Assembly: GCF_024623455.1 (NCBI RefSeq)
Contig: NZ_JANIPJ010000007.1
Span: 124,001 to 188,000, forward strand
Direction: 5' to 3'
DNA from: Paenibacillus soyae
GTDB taxonomy: Bacteria > Bacillota > Bacilli > Paenibacillales > Paenibacillaceae
DNA length: 64,000 nt
The notes beneath the pieces are model-generated. The model saw nothing but the letters and a program-made list of their open reading frames with translations, was not told the origin of the DNA and made no database searches. A program made the translations under genes and the position numbers. Shown here in pieces: positions 52,303 through 61,404 of this stretch (the first letter of the stretch is position 1; each line of letters starts with the position of its first letter).

Positions 52303-53391
52303 ATGAACAAGGAGTGGATCAGCCATGTGCAAGCCGGAGTGCTCTTCTTCGTCTTTATGACCGGTTCCTCCATCATCAACATACCGGGGCCGCTGATCGC
52401 CAAAGCCGGCAACGGGGCGTGGATATCGCTTCTTCTGTCGGGAGCCTGGGGCTTCGGCGTGCTGGCCATGCTGCTGTACCTGTTCAGACGGTTCCCGGAC
52501 CTGTGTTACGTGGATTACAGCCGCAAGCTGATCGGCAAGCTCCTGACGCTGCTTTTCGGCCTGATGGCGCTCACCTTTCTGTTCCAAATGCTGTCGGCGA
52601 TCGTTATGGACGTCGGCTTGTTTATGGTCACCTCGATGCTGAGGGAGACGCCGGTGTATGCCTTCACTTCGCTGATCCTTCTTACATCCGCCCTGACGGC
52701 GAGGGCGGGGATCGAGGTCATCGCCCGGATGTTCATGATTATCATGCTGTTCAGCGTTTTTTTTATATCCATTACGCTGATCCTGGCTATTCCGGACTAT
52801 CATCCCGAGTTCTTGCAGCCCGTCGTTCCGAAAGGATGGAATCCCGTCCTGCACGGCGCTTATTTCACCTTCGGGTTTCCGTATGCCGAGGTGTTCGTAT
52901 TCGGCATGCTGATGCACCACGTGGCGAAAGGGGACAGAAAGAAGCTGCCCGCATCGATGCTGATCTCGCTGGGGCTTAATTTGATCACCTTAATGGTATC
53001 CGCGTTATGCTCGATCATGATTTTCGGCCCCTATGCCGGAGATTTGCCTTATGTCCTGTTTTCGGTCGCGCGGCTTGTGGAATTTCAGGAAATCATTCAA
53101 CGGATCGAATCCATTATCGGCATGTCGCTTATTCTGGGCTCTTATATGAAGGCAACGATTACGCTGTATGTCATCTGCCTGTTTATCGGACGGCTCTTCG
53201 GCATGGAGGATGGCACGGCGCTTGCTTTGCCGGTCGCCTTCTTCTGTTTTCTAATGGGTCTCGTCACCTTCGACGGCCCGGCTGCATGGGGGATGATCGT
53301 TACGGCGGTGCACCCGCTGTGGGCATTCACGGTTTTCTTCCTGCCTCTATTGACTCTAACGGCCGTTGCGGCGATCAGGAGGAAGGTGTAG
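52303..53391 (+). CDS. Spore germination receptor permease subunit B (GerB/ArcD family)
   Basis: The 362-residue polytopic protein has about ten spans and starts WISHVQAGVLFFVFMTGSSI, the GerAB-type entry to the amino-acid permease fold. The internal AKAGNGAWIS and LQPVVPKGWNPVLHGAYFTFGFPYAEVFVF segments are typical. It contributes to germinant binding or ion movement. It is the last gene of the receptor operon, 32 bases after the small protein, with AGGAGGAGG before the ATG. No clear terminator follows. Confidence 0.92.
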   Translation: MNKEWISHVQAGVLFFVFMTGSSIINIPGPLIAKAGNGAWISLLLSGAWGFGVLAMLLYLFRRFPDLCYVDYSRKLIGKLLTLLFGLMALTFLFQMLSAIVMDVGLFMVTSMLRETPVYAFTSLILLTSALTARAGIEVIARMFMIIMLFSVFFISITLILAIPDYHPEFLQPVVPKGWNPVLHGAYFTFGFPYAEVFVFGMLMHHVAKGDRKKLPASMLISLGLNLITLMVSALCSIMIFGPYAGDLPYVLFSVARLVEFQEIIQRIESIIGMSLILGSYMKATITLYVICLFIGRLFGMEDGTALALPVAFFCFLMGLVTFDGPAAWGMIVTAVHPLWAFTVFFLPLLTLTAVAAIRRKV

Positions 53392-53538
53392 CGTCCATTT
53401 TGCTCCCGAATAAATCCGAGTAATGAAATTGACTTTAGGTATAGGAATACGCCGGACTTAAGGTTATAATCGGTAATAGTGTATAATCAATCTAATCGGC
53501 CCACGGGCTAAATCTACTCGGTAAGGAGTTAATGGGAA

Positions 53539-54471
53539 ATGGCAAAAACGCTTATTTTCGGGCACAAAAACCCGGACACGGACACAATCACATCGGCAAT
53601 CGCATACGCGGAGCTGAAAACGAAGCTAGGAGCGGACGTCGAAGCGGTTCGCCTCGGCGAAGTGAACGGCGAAACGGCATACGCGCTTAAATACTTCGGC
53701 ATCGAGGCGCCTCGCCTGGTCGAGAACGTGGCGGACGAAGCGAAGGACGTTATTCTGGTTGACCACAACGAGCGCCAGCAAAGCGCGAACGATATCGATA
53801 AAGTGCGCGTCGTCGAAGTTATCGACCACCACCGCATCGCGAACTTCGAAACGGCGGGCCCTCTGTACTTCCGCGCGGAGCCGGTAGGCTGCACGGCTAC
53901 GATTCTGCTGAAGCTGTACAAAGAGAACGGCGTCGAGATCCGCAAGGAAATCGCGGGCCTCATGCTGTCGGCGATCATCTCCGACTCCCTGCTGTTCAAA
54001 TCGCCGACTTGCACGGATCAAGACGTGGCGGCGGCTCGCGAGCTGGCGGCTATCGCAGGCGTTGACGCGGATGCGTACGGCCTGGACATGCTCAAAGCAG
54101 GCGCGGACCTGAGCGACAAAACGATCGAGCAGCTGATCTCCATCGACGCGAAGGAATTTTCGATGGGCAGCTACAAAGTGGAAATCGCGCAAGTAAACGC
54201 GGTTGACGTGAACGACGTGTTGAACCGCCAAGCGGAGCTGGAGACGGCGCTGAACGGCATTATCGCTTCCAAAGGCCTGGACCTGTTCCTGCTGGTCGTG
54301 ACGGACATTCTGAACAACGACTCCGTCGGTCTGGCTCTCGGCAACAAAGCGGAAGGCGTCGAGAAGGCGTTTAACGTGAAGCTGGAGAACAACAAAGCGC
54401 TGCTCAAAGGCGTCGTATCCCGCAAATCGCAAATCGTGCCTCCGCTGACCGAAACGCTGAGCGCGATGTAA
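53539..54471 (+). CDS. ppaC: Manganese-dependent inorganic pyrophosphatase (family II)
   Basis: The 310-residue enzyme hydrolyses pyrophosphate to phosphate. Its DHH-superfamily motifs are [32 protein letters not shown] and the C-terminal [10 protein letters not shown] that closes the active site. It is the usual length of the CBS-free form. A TATAAT lies at 53465 upstream without a good -35. The start follows GTAAGGAG. The gene stands alone. Confidence 0.96.
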   Translation: MAKTLIFGHKNPDTDTITSAIAYAELKTKLGADVEAVRLGEVNGETAYALKYFGIEAPRLVENVADEAKDVILVDHNERQQSANDIDKVRVVEVIDHHRIANFETAGPLYFRAEPVGCTATILLKLYKENGVEIRKEIAGLMLSAIISDSLLFKSPTCTDQDVAAARELAAIAGVDADAYGLDMLKAGADLSDKTIEQLISIDAKEFSMGSYKVEIAQVNAVDVNDVLNRQAELETALNGIIASKGLDLFLLVVTDILNNDSVGLALGNKAEGVEKAFNVKLENNKALLKGVVSRKSQIVPPLTETLSAM

Positions 54472-54503
54472 GCTAGGCCATACTTATTCCATAAGGATGC
54501 TTG

Positions 54504-54542
54504 AGGCAGTCCGAAGCTTCTTCGCGAAGCTTAGGGCTGCCT
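54504..54542 (+). terminator. Hairpin after ppaC
   Basis: AGGCAG (54504-54509) pairs with CTGCCT (54537-54542), and AAGCTT/AAGCTT (54514-54519, 54527-54532) pair inside. The T-run is short, so it is a likely but weak terminator. Confidence 0.55.
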
Positions 54543-54581
54543 TTGCGTTACCATTGTAATAGAAGAGAGGAAAGAATCGGC

Positions 54582-54884
54582 ATGTTCGAAATTAGAGAAT
54601 ATACCATGGAGAAAATGAAGGATCCTTACGGCATCTTATCCGGCGAGCGCTTCGAGCTGTATTTGGAGATGGAGGTGGACGAGGAGGACGAGCTGCACAC
54701 GGAGGAAGGCGTCCGTCTACGCGTTGTTTATGTCAAGGAGCAGTCAGGCGCTTCCCGCATCGTAAAATATGAATTTTTGAACGCGGGCAGCGGCGCCTAC
54801 ATCGATATGGAGATGACCGAAGAAGAAGAAGCGTTCATCGACGCCTTCTGCAAGGAGCGTCTGGAATTGCCGTTGGAGGAATAA
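54582..54884 (+). CDS. Small acidic protein (DUF6509-like)
   Basis: The 100-residue cytosolic protein is strongly acidic with pairs of Glu/Asp (EVDEEDELHTEE, TEEEEAFIDAFCKE). The pattern REYTMEKMKDPYGILSGERFELYLEMEVDEEDEL... VKYEFLNAGSGAYIDMEMTEEEEAFIDAFCKE resembles small DUF6509 proteins of Bacillales. The function is unknown. The ATG at 54582 follows AGAGGAAAG; the longer frame from 54501 has no ribosome binding site and overlaps the hairpin. It lies between ppaC and rocA. Confidence 0.72.
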   Translation: MFEIREYTMEKMKDPYGILSGERFELYLEMEVDEEDELHTEEGVRLRVVYVKEQSGASRIVKYEFLNAGSGAYIDMEMTEEEEAFIDAFCKERLELPLEE

Positions 54885-54969
54885 CGCCCGTTTCGTTCCG
54901 CATAAGTTTCATAAGAGAGCCCTATACGCTGCAAGAAGTCCCATAATAAGGCATAGGGAGGGGATACTC

Positions 54970-56517
54970 ATGCGGGAGCCGTTCCGGAACGAGCCGTTTA
55001 CCGATTTCACGATCAGCGACTCCATTGCAGACTTTGGGGCCGCGCTGCGCAGCGTGGAATCCCAGCTTGGCCTCGAGTATCGTCTGAAGATCGGTTCCGA
55101 CCGCATCGAAACGACGAACAAGCGGAAGTCGATTAATCCTTCCGAATTCAAGCAGGTCGTCGGCATCGTCTCGCAAGGCGACACCGAGCATGCGCACAAA
55201 GCGATTCTCGCCGCCGCCGCCGCTTTCGAGGAATGGAAACGGGTGCCGCCTGCCGCGAGGGCAAGAGTTCTGTATAAAGCGGCGGCCATATTGCGCCGCC
55301 GTAAGCATGAGTTCTCCGCGTGGCTTGTGTTCGAAGCGGGGAAAAACTGGGCGGAAGCAGACGGCGATACGGCGGAAGCGATCGATTTTCTGGAGTTTTA
55401 CGGCAGGGAGATGGAGCGTCTTGCGGAGCGCCAGCCGCTTGTGCCGCTTGCGGGCGAGGACAACGAGCTGACCTATGTGCCCCTGGGAGTCGGGGTCGTC
55501 ATCCCGCCTTGGAACTTCCCGCTTGCGATTATGGCGGGCATGACGATGGCGTCCGTCGTCGCGGGCAACACCGTCGTCTTGAAGCCGGCAAGCCCGACCG
55601 CGGTCATCGCGGCGAAATTCATCGAGCTGCTGGAGGAAGCGGGCCTGCCCGACGGCGTCGTCAATTATTTGCCCGGCGCGGGCGGGGATATCGGAGATTT
55701 CCTGGTCGAGCATCCGCTGACGCGCTTTATTTGTTTTACGGGCTCGCGGGAGGTCGGTCTTCGCATTAACGAACGGGCGGCCGCGGCGCGGCAGGATCAG
55801 AAGTGGATCAAGCGGGTCATCGCGGAGATGGGCGGCAAGGACACGATCATCGTGGCGGAGGATGCGGATCTCGATCTGGCGGCGGACGCGATCACGGCGT
55901 CGGCCTTCGGTTATTCCGGCCAGAAATGCTCGGCTTGCTCGCGCGCGGTCATCGAGGAGTCCGTCTATGAGGACGTGCTGGAGAAGGTCGTGCGGCGGAC
56001 GGCGGCGCTGAAGATCGGTCATGCTTCGGAGCAGGCGACCGCGATCGGACCCGTTATCGACGAGAGGGCCTACATTAACATTCTGAAATATATCGAGGTT
56101 GGCCGATCGGAAGGGACGCTCGTGCTGGGAGGCAACAAAAGAGGCGGCACCGGCTATTTTATCGAACCGACGATTATCCGGGACGTCGCGCCGTACGCGA
56201 GAATCGCGCAGGAGGAAATTTTCGGGCCGGTGCTCGCTTTCATCAAGGCCGCCAACTTCGACGCGGCACTCGATATCGCGAACAACACGGAGTACGGCTT
56301 GACCGGCGCCGTCATCTCGCGCGACCGAGCCAAGCTCGAGAAGGCCAGAGACGAGTTCCACGTCGGCAACCTGTACTTCAACCGCAAGTGCACCGGCGCG
56401 CTCGTCGGCGTTCACCCGTTCGGCGGCTTCAATATGTCCGGCACCGATTCCAAGGCGGGCGGCCGCGACTACTTGCTGCTGCTCACCCAAGCCAAAGTCG
56501 TATCGGAGCGATTTTAG
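54970..56517 (+). CDS. rocA: L-glutamate gamma-semialdehyde dehydrogenase
   Basis: The 515-residue aldehyde dehydrogenase oxidises glutamate semialdehyde (pyrroline-5-carboxylate) to glutamate in proline and arginine breakdown. The NAD-binding PPWNFPLAI, the Glu of AEMGGKD and the nucleophile Cys of [12 protein letters not shown] mark the family. The N-terminal [22 protein letters not shown] segment and length match the RocA branch. The ATG follows GGGAGGGG. No proline dehydrogenase is adjacent. A palindromic element lies just after its stop codon. Confidence 0.95.
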   Translation: MREPFRNEPFTDFTISDSIADFGAALRSVESQLGLEYRLKIGSDRIETTNKRKSINPSEFKQVVGIVSQGDTEHAHKAILAAAAAFEEWKRVPPAARARVLYKAAAILRRRKHEFSAWLVFEAGKNWAEADGDTAEAIDFLEFYGREMERLAERQPLVPLAGEDNELTYVPLGVGVVIPPWNFPLAIMAGMTMASVVAGNTVVLKPASPTAVIAAKFIELLEEAGLPDGVVNYLPGAGGDIGDFLVEHPLTRFICFTGSREVGLRINERAAAARQDQKWIKRVIAEMGGKDTIIVAEDADLDLAADAITASAFGYSGQKCSACSRAVIEESVYEDVLEKVVRRTAALKIGHASEQATAIGPVIDERAYINILKYIEVGRSEGTLVLGGNKRGGTGYFIEPTIIRDVAPYARIAQEEIFGPVLAFIKAANFDAALDIANNTEYGLTGAVISRDRAKLEKARDEFHVGNLYFNRKCTGALVGVHPFGGFNMSGTDSKAGGRDYLLLLTQAKVVSERF

Positions 56518-56544
56518 CGGTTGTTCAACTTTTATTTAAATTTA

Positions 56545-56734
56545 TAACGGAACGGAACTCACAGACCTTATCTGCGCTTAAAATCGCATTTTTGGATTCT
56601 TACGGAACTATGAGCCCTTATTCATCCGAAAAGCCCGTGTCTACGACCAGAATGGCGCAGATAGCGGCGTTCAGTTCCGTTAAAGGCCACATACCACCAG
56701 AAATAATAAGGAATAACGTCTGTGAGTTCCGTTA
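56545..56734. repeat. Four-unit palindromic element, copy A
   Basis: Two direct and two inverted copies of a unit near AACGGAACT-N6-CGTTAT lie between rocA and the YdjM-like gene. Starts of the forward units are at 56545 and 56601; reverse units end at 56682 and 56734. The last arm stops three bases before the YdjM-like stop codon. The outer arms contain a near-perfect 16-base inverted repeat. Confidence 0.8.
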
Positions 56735-56737
56735 GCT

Positions 56738-57382
56738 TTATAGCCTAATCTTAAAAGATTTCTTAGTTAGGGGGTACAGCCACTTCACGCCGCTCGGCGT
56801 GAGGGTATCCGCCGCGAGATGGGACAAGTACCCCAGCGCGGCCGTAATGGCGACGCCTTCAACTCGCAGGTCCTGCTCGAGTCCCGTGCCCAGCCACCAC
56901 CAGAGCGGAAGGATCCATACGGTGTGCGTCATGCCTCTATGAGCAAGCCATGGCGCCCAGGCGATGAAGAGGCCAAGCCCGATCAGCCATCCTTCTCCCC
57001 GCATGGCGCCTAGCCCTGCTGCGCCGACGCCGATGAGGCTGACAAGCGCGTTCCGTATCGCGCCCGAGCTCATGGTCAGGCCGATCAGCATGGCGGCGAT
57101 GCCGGCGCACGCAAGCTCCAGCCGAACGGAATGTCCGGCAAGGAATAAGTAGAGAACGGCCGCCGCGCACAGGCAGCCGCCCCATAGGGCGAGCTTGCGA
57201 ATTTGCCTGCTTGCTTTGGTCAGCTTGCCGCTCAGCATGCTGGTCCCGTCCAGATCCGCGGCAAGCGCGGAGAATGCGGCGACGCCGATATACGTGAATC
57301 CATTCGATAAATCCGGCGAGAAGTAGACCGCCGCTCCCGCGCCGACGGCGACTCCGATCGCCAAATGCGTTTTTCCCCTCAT
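56738..57382 (-). CDS. Membrane-bound metal-dependent hydrolase, YdjM-like
   Basis: The 214-residue protein has about five to six membrane spans with conserved metal-type His/Asp motifs: MRGKTHLAIG at the start, ADLDGTSML near 40, RGMTHTVWILPLWW and GYLSHLAADTLTPSGVKWLYPL. This is the LexA-induced YdjM family of predicted inner-membrane hydrolases with unsettled substrate. It is convergent with rocA. The ATG follows GAGGGGGCA with a long spacer. Confidence 0.9.
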   Translation of the reverse strand: MRGKTHLAIGVAVGAGAAVYFSPDLSNGFTYIGVAAFSALAADLDGTSMLSGKLTKASRQIRKLALWGGCLCAAAVLYLFLAGHSVRLELACAGIAAMLIGLTMSSGAIRNALVSLIGVGAAGLGAMRGEGWLIGLGLFIAWAPWLAHRGMTHTVWILPLWWWLGTGLEQDLRVEGVAITAALGYLSHLAADTLTPSGVKWLYPLTKKSFKIRL

Positions 57383-57451
57383 TGCTTGTCGATTGCCCCC
57401 TCTGACTGACTGTCGATGAACGTCCTGCAGCTGCAGCTACTGCTCATCGTT

Positions 57452-57613
57452 CTATAGATGCTCCTTGTTGATCTGTTCGTTCCGCACCATTTGCTCGAGC
57501 TTCTCGACGAGTCTGTCGTGAACCTCATCCCTCTTGCGGAATCCCCAGAACGCCTTCCGTTTCTCCGCCTTCAGCAGCTTTAGCAGATACAGCTTTTCTT
57601 TTAAAGTCAGCAT
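57452..57613 (-). CDS. Small basic protein, 53 residues
   Basis: A strong AAGGAGG site nine bases before the ATG at 57613 starts a 53-residue frame ending TAG at 57452. The product is basic and mostly helical: MLTLKEKLYLLKLLKAEKR, then FWGFRKRDEVHDRLVEKLEQMVRNEQINKEHL. It has no membrane segment or known motif. The ribosome binding site and helical heptad-like spacing support a real gene. It lies upstream of the YdjM-like gene on the same strand, about 70 bases away. Confidence 0.65.
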   Translation of the reverse strand: MLTLKEKLYLLKLLKAEKRKAFWGFRKRDEVHDRLVEKLEQMVRNEQINKEHL

Positions 57614-57759
57614 GCGCGGCCGCCTCCTTCCTTCGCTTCTATTAGTATAAGCGATTTGAATGCCGATAGGTCTAAATTTCCTTTATTTACCTAGGCTTTT
57701 GGACGCCATATAATAGAGCTTAGCAATGTGATTCGAATGGATGAGGGGCGTTGAAAGGC

Positions 57760-58608
57760 ATGAATACCGAGTTTTTGGCAGGGTTTATACAAGCGGCGGA
57801 GTTGAAGAGCATAACGAAAGCAAGCGAAGCCATGCATATCTCGCATACCGCGTTAAGCAAGCAGCTGAGAACCTTGGAGACGCAATTCGACGTACGGCTG
57901 TTCGTCCGTTCCTCCCATGGCGTGGAGCTTACGGATGCCGGCAAAATCCTATACGCATCCTCCAAGCGGCTTCTGGATCAAGTGGCCGAGCTGGAGCACC
58001 AATTAACGCCTTATCGAATAGGCCGCCGCTTAAAAATCGCTTCCGTTCCGGATATCGCGATGAAGTACCTGGTAGCTGCGCTTCCGATGCTTCAGGAGCA
58101 AGGCCATGAGGTGGAGATCGTGTATCGGCAATCTACGAAAGAGGTCTACGAGATGCTGATCGAAGGGGAGGCGGACATCTGCGTCGCCGAACGATTCGGC
58201 ACGCATCCGTCCATCTGGACCGGGGAGCTGGGGAGGGAGCCGCTGCACGTGGTCATGCCGAAGGATCATCCCTTATCCAGCCTGGAATCGGTCACTCTGA
58301 CCGAGTTAAGCCGCCACCCGCTTGTCTTATACAGCAAAGGCTGCACGATAAGGGCCGCGCTGACCCAAATGTTCGGCGGCAGTCAAGAGTCGATGCACAT
58401 AAAAACCGAGGTTGGCTTCAGCGAAGTCATCCTCGGTTATGTGGCAAACGGATCGGGCGTCACGGTATTGCCGGAAGGCTTTATGGCCGCCGTATTCGCC
58501 GATCAATTGGTGTATCGGCCTCTCGACCACCCCGATGCTCACCGCTCGATTGCCGTGGCCAGCTTGAACCGCGCCAAGGGGCAGCGATTCCTGAGGCTGA
58601 TCGGTTAG
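57760..58608 (+). CDS. LysR-family transcriptional regulator
   Basis: The 282-residue regulator has the LysR winged helix-turn-helix (residues about 1-58, EFLAGFIQAAELKSITKASEAMHISHTALSKQLRTLE) and a periplasmic-binding-like effector domain (LKIASVPDIAMKYLVAALPML onward). I chose the ATG at 57760 over a TTG at 57751 because of spacing from GAGGGG. Its stop overlaps that of the convergent F420-oxidoreductase-like gene by four bases. The target is unknown, and that enzyme is one candidate. Confidence 0.92.
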   Translation: MNTEFLAGFIQAAELKSITKASEAMHISHTALSKQLRTLETQFDVRLFVRSSHGVELTDAGKILYASSKRLLDQVAELEHQLTPYRIGRRLKIASVPDIAMKYLVAALPMLQEQGHEVEIVYRQSTKEVYEMLIEGEADICVAERFGTHPSIWTGELGREPLHVVMPKDHPLSSLESVTLTELSRHPLVLYSKGCTIRAALTQMFGGSQESMHIKTEVGFSEVILGYVANGSGVTVLPEGFMAAVFADQLVYRPLDHPDAHRSIAVASLNRAKGQRFLRLIG

Positions 58609-59258
58609 TTAGCCGCGACGGGCGTCTTAATCCCGAACAGCTGCAGGGAGATATAAGGATACGTGTTATAGCGGAAGGCTAGCTCTAATTCAAGCAGGGT
58701 GAATCGTTCAATCGTCCGGTTGTTCTCCAGCTTGCCGGCGTGCAGGAAACGGAAGGGCAGAGGGGTGACGGCCTCCATGAACGCCTTAACAGCCTCTTCA
58801 TCGTTACCTGTAACGAGCACATCGCTTACTTGACCCTCATGAACGGGCTCGTCAACGACCTTGAAGAACGTGTTTTTGAAGGCGCCGATAACCGAGGACT
58901 CCGGCAGCAGCGCTTGAAGCTGCTCGGCGGAGGACTCGCCCCAGGCCGTCGTGAATCCGCTGAAGTCGGCGTTAAACGGATTGGAAATATCGACGACGAT
59001 TTTTTGCTTCAGCTGCTCCTTGTGCGCGATCGCCCATTCCTTCAGGACGGCCGCATGAAAAGCGGGAATGATGATGTCCGCCTGCAGCGCCTCCTCGTTC
59101 GTGCTTACCGTTACGTTCGATAGCTGCAATTGACGCGCCAGCTCCTTTGTTTCCTCCGGGCTGCGCGAGCCCCAACGAACCGGATGGTTCCCCTTCTCGC
59201 TCAGACGTTTCACCAGCGCTTTCCCCATATTGCCTGTTCCCAGTACCGAAATGTTCAT
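58605..59258 (-). CDS. F420/NADP oxidoreductase-like dehydrogenase
   Basis: The 217-residue protein starts with a Rossmann fingerprint (ISVLGTGNMGKALVKRL) and has the F420_oxidored pattern: PVRWGSRSPEETKELARQL, ADIIIPAFHAA, KIVVDISNPFN and FKNTFFKV, ending in a helical dimerisation part. F420 is not usual in this group, so an NADP-dependent reductase of an unknown substrate is more likely. The ATG at 59258 follows GAGGAG; a GTG at 59264 is too close. It converges with the LysR gene. Confidence 0.87.
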   Translation of the reverse strand: MNISVLGTGNMGKALVKRLSEKGNHPVRWGSRSPEETKELARQLQLSNVTVSTNEEALQADIIIPAFHAAVLKEWAIAHKEQLKQKIVVDISNPFNADFSGFTTAWGESSAEQLQALLPESSVIGAFKNTFFKVVDEPVHEGQVSDVLVTGNDEEAVKAFMEAVTPLPFRFLHAGKLENNRTIERFTLLELELAFRYNTYPYISLQLFGIKTPVAAN

Positions 59259-59371
59259 CTTCACTCACTCCTCTTCTTTGATTGCTCTTAGATTACCAAG
59301 GATCGGAAGCCTGCAGAAGCGCCGTAATTTCGGAGCGCTGCAACTTTTGGTTTCGACCACGCATGACCCCC

Positions 59372-59416
59372 CAGGTCAAAATTTTACCTCTCGCAGGTCA
59401 GAATCTCGCCTTCGAA
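59372..59416. promoter_or_regulatory. Direct-repeat regulator site before the second importer
   Basis: CAGGTCAAAATTTTACCTC starts at 59372 and a related CAGGTCAGAATCTCGCCTT starts at 59394, a 22-base period typical of AraC-type binding. GGTCAAAATTTTACC is nearly palindromic. Similar A/T-rich motifs precede the binding-protein and sensor-kinase genes. Confidence 0.5.
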
Positions 59417-59473
59417 TGCCCGGCAATTTCATTATTATAGAGTCAACTTACTAGATTGCTGAGGTGATTGTTG

Positions 59474-60409
59474 GTGGAACCCGCAAAATCGATTCTCCCG
59501 CAGGGGCAGGTTAAGCCCCGCAGATTCTGGTCGCCCCGCCGCAAGGAGGCGCTCGTCGGCTGGCTGTTCCTGCTCCCGGAAATCGCGGGCATGCTGCTTC
59601 TGAACGTGTTCGCGCTTCTATTCTCCCTATACTTAAGCTTCTCGGAGTGGGACCTCCTCTCCGGCATCAAAGGCATCAAATTCATCGGCTTGGACAACTA
59701 TGCGAAGATGTTCCAAGACGAGGCGATCGGCCAGGCGCTGAAGAACAATCTGCTCTACACCGTCTTCACCGTGCCGGTCTCCATCGCGGTCGCGCTTGTG
59801 ATGGCCGTGCTTATACACTCGAAGGTGTACGGCAAGGATTATTTTAAGGTCGTCTTCTTCCTGCCCTACATCTCGTCGATCATCGCGATCGCCGCGGTAT
59901 GGAGCGCCCTGCTGCATCCTTCGCTCGGACCGGTTAACCAATTCCTGCTTGAGCTCGGCATAACGAACCCTCCGAAGTGGCTCGTCGATCCGAAGACGTC
60001 GCTCCTCTCCATCGCGCTGATCAGCACGTGGGCGGGCATCGGGTATACGGTCATCATCTACATGGCGGGTTTGACGAATATTCCTGCCGATCTGTACGAG
60101 GCGGCGGACATCGACGGCGCTTCTTCCCTGCAGAAGTTTTTCAAAATAACGGTGCCTCTGCTTCGTCCAACGACGTTCTTCCTGTTCGTCACCATGCTGA
60201 TCGCGTCCTTCAAGGTGTTCGACATCATCGCCTTCCTGACCGAAGGCGGGCCGCATAATTCCTCGACGGTGCTCGTATTCCGGATTTACGAGGAGGGCTT
60301 CCGCAATTACAACATGGGCTACGCCTCCGCAATCTCGTGGCTGCTGTTCGCGATCATCGGCATCCTGACGGCCGCTACGTGGAAGATGAGGAAGGAAGAC
60401 GCCGCATGA
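59474..60409 (+). CDS. Carbohydrate ABC importer permease (UgpA/MalF-like)
   Basis: The 311-residue subunit has six spans, starting after a polar N-terminus that includes RPRRFWSPRRKEALVGWLFLLPEIAG-like sequence. The EAA loop is YEAADIDGASSLQKFFKITVPLL near residue 215. It is the first gene of the second CUT1 importer. The start is uncertain: GTG at 59474 fits the GAGGTGA site best, with TTG at 59468 or 59471 as alternatives. A direct-repeat motif at 59372 precedes it. No ATPase gene is present. Confidence 0.9.
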   Translation: MEPAKSILPQGQVKPRRFWSPRRKEALVGWLFLLPEIAGMLLLNVFALLFSLYLSFSEWDLLSGIKGIKFIGLDNYAKMFQDEAIGQALKNNLLYTVFTVPVSIAVALVMAVLIHSKVYGKDYFKVVFFLPYISSIIAIAAVWSALLHPSLGPVNQFLLELGITNPPKWLVDPKTSLLSIALISTWAGIGYTVIIYMAGLTNIPADLYEAADIDGASSLQKFFKITVPLLRPTTFFLFVTMLIASFKVFDIIAFLTEGGPHNSSTVLVFRIYEEGFRNYNMGYASAISWLLFAIIGILTAATWKMRKEDAA

Positions 60410-60434
60410 GAACCGTCACGAAGGAGGAATCCGC

Positions 60435-61277
60435 TTGTTTGCTCAACAGCTGAAAAAAAACGCGTCCAAAATCATCGTCACCGCTATTATGGGGGCTCTG
60501 TCCATCTTCTTCCTTGTTCCGTTCATCTGGATGGTATCGTCAGCCTTTAAGTTCGAGAACGACGTCATGCGCTTCCCGATAGAGTGGATTCCCGAGACGA
60601 TCAACGTCGTCTACAACTTCAAGGCCGTATGGATGGGCAACGTGCCGTTCTACTTGTTTTATTGGAACTCGATCAAGGTGGCGCTCACCGTCACGCTTAT
60701 CACGCTCGTGTTCTCGTCCATGGCGGCGTATTCGTTCACGAAGCTGCAGTTCAAGGGGCGGGATCTCGTCTTCCTGCTGCTGATCTCCTATATGATCATT
60801 CCGGCGCAGGCGACGCTCATTCCGAGATTCATGCTCATTCGGTGGATGGGCTTGTACGATACGCATGCTGCGCTTATCCTTATGGATATGTTCTCGATTT
60901 ATTTCACCTTCCTGCTGCGCCAGTTCATGCTCGGGGTGAACAACGACTTTATCGAAGCGGCAAAAATAGACGGGGCGGGCTACTTCCGCATCTTCTGGTC
61001 GATCATGCTGCCGCTCTGCCGGCCGGTGCTGGCGACGGTCGCCATCATCAAGTTCATCTGGACGTGGAACGACTACCAGAATCCGCTCATCTTCCTGCTC
61101 GACAAGAAGCTGTATACGATCCAGCTCGGCATGGCGCTGTTCCGCGACGATTATACGAACAACTACGCCATCATGATGATGGCCTCGCTGTCCGCGATCA
61201 TTCCGCTGCTCATCGTGTTCGTCATCCTGCAGCGGCAGGTCATCAACGGCATCGCCCTCGGCGGCGTCAAAGGGTAG
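60435..61277 (+). CDS. Carbohydrate ABC importer permease (UgpE/MalG-like)
   Basis: The 280-residue second permease has six spans and the EAA loop EAAKIDGAGYFRIFWSIMLPLCRP near residue 180. The C-terminal QRQVINGIALGGVKG is the usual end of MalG-type subunits. It starts at TTG after AAGGAGG, 25 bases past the first permease. It pairs with that subunit to form the channel for an oligosaccharide or glycoside. Confidence 0.92.
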   Translation: MFAQQLKKNASKIIVTAIMGALSIFFLVPFIWMVSSAFKFENDVMRFPIEWIPETINVVYNFKAVWMGNVPFYLFYWNSIKVALTVTLITLVFSSMAAYSFTKLQFKGRDLVFLLLISYMIIPAQATLIPRFMLIRWMGLYDTHAALILMDMFSIYFTFLLRQFMLGVNNDFIEAAKIDGAGYFRIFWSIMLPLCRPVLATVAIIKFIWTWNDYQNPLIFLLDKKLYTIQLGMALFRDDYTNNYAIMMMASLSAIIPLLIVFVILQRQVINGIALGGVKG

Positions 61278-61288
61278 AACGGCCCCGA

Positions 61289-61333
61289 AAGGTCAAATAT
61301 TTTCTCTTCGCACCTAAAAATTGTACACGCCGG
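61289..61333. promoter_or_regulatory. Possible regulator site before the second binding-protein gene
   Basis: GGTCAAATATTTTCTC at 61291 followed about 22 bases later by ACCTAAAAATTGTACAC resembles the direct repeat at 59372, suggesting the same regulator. Confidence 0.4.
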
Positions 61334-61404
61334 GCGGCGCTACGGATTCTATAATCAGTTGCAAGCAAGGCCATTCCATTCACAACCTCAAGGGGGAAGA
61401 GCAA

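Noticed and set aside
53429-53470. Promoter TTGACT...TATAAT before ppaC
   Set aside because: The spacing between the two elements is about 30 bases, too long for SigA; no -35 lies at the right distance from the TATAAT.
54922-56490. A 522-codon minus-strand frame opposite rocA
   Set aside because: It is an antisense shadow of a well-defined aldehyde dehydrogenase.
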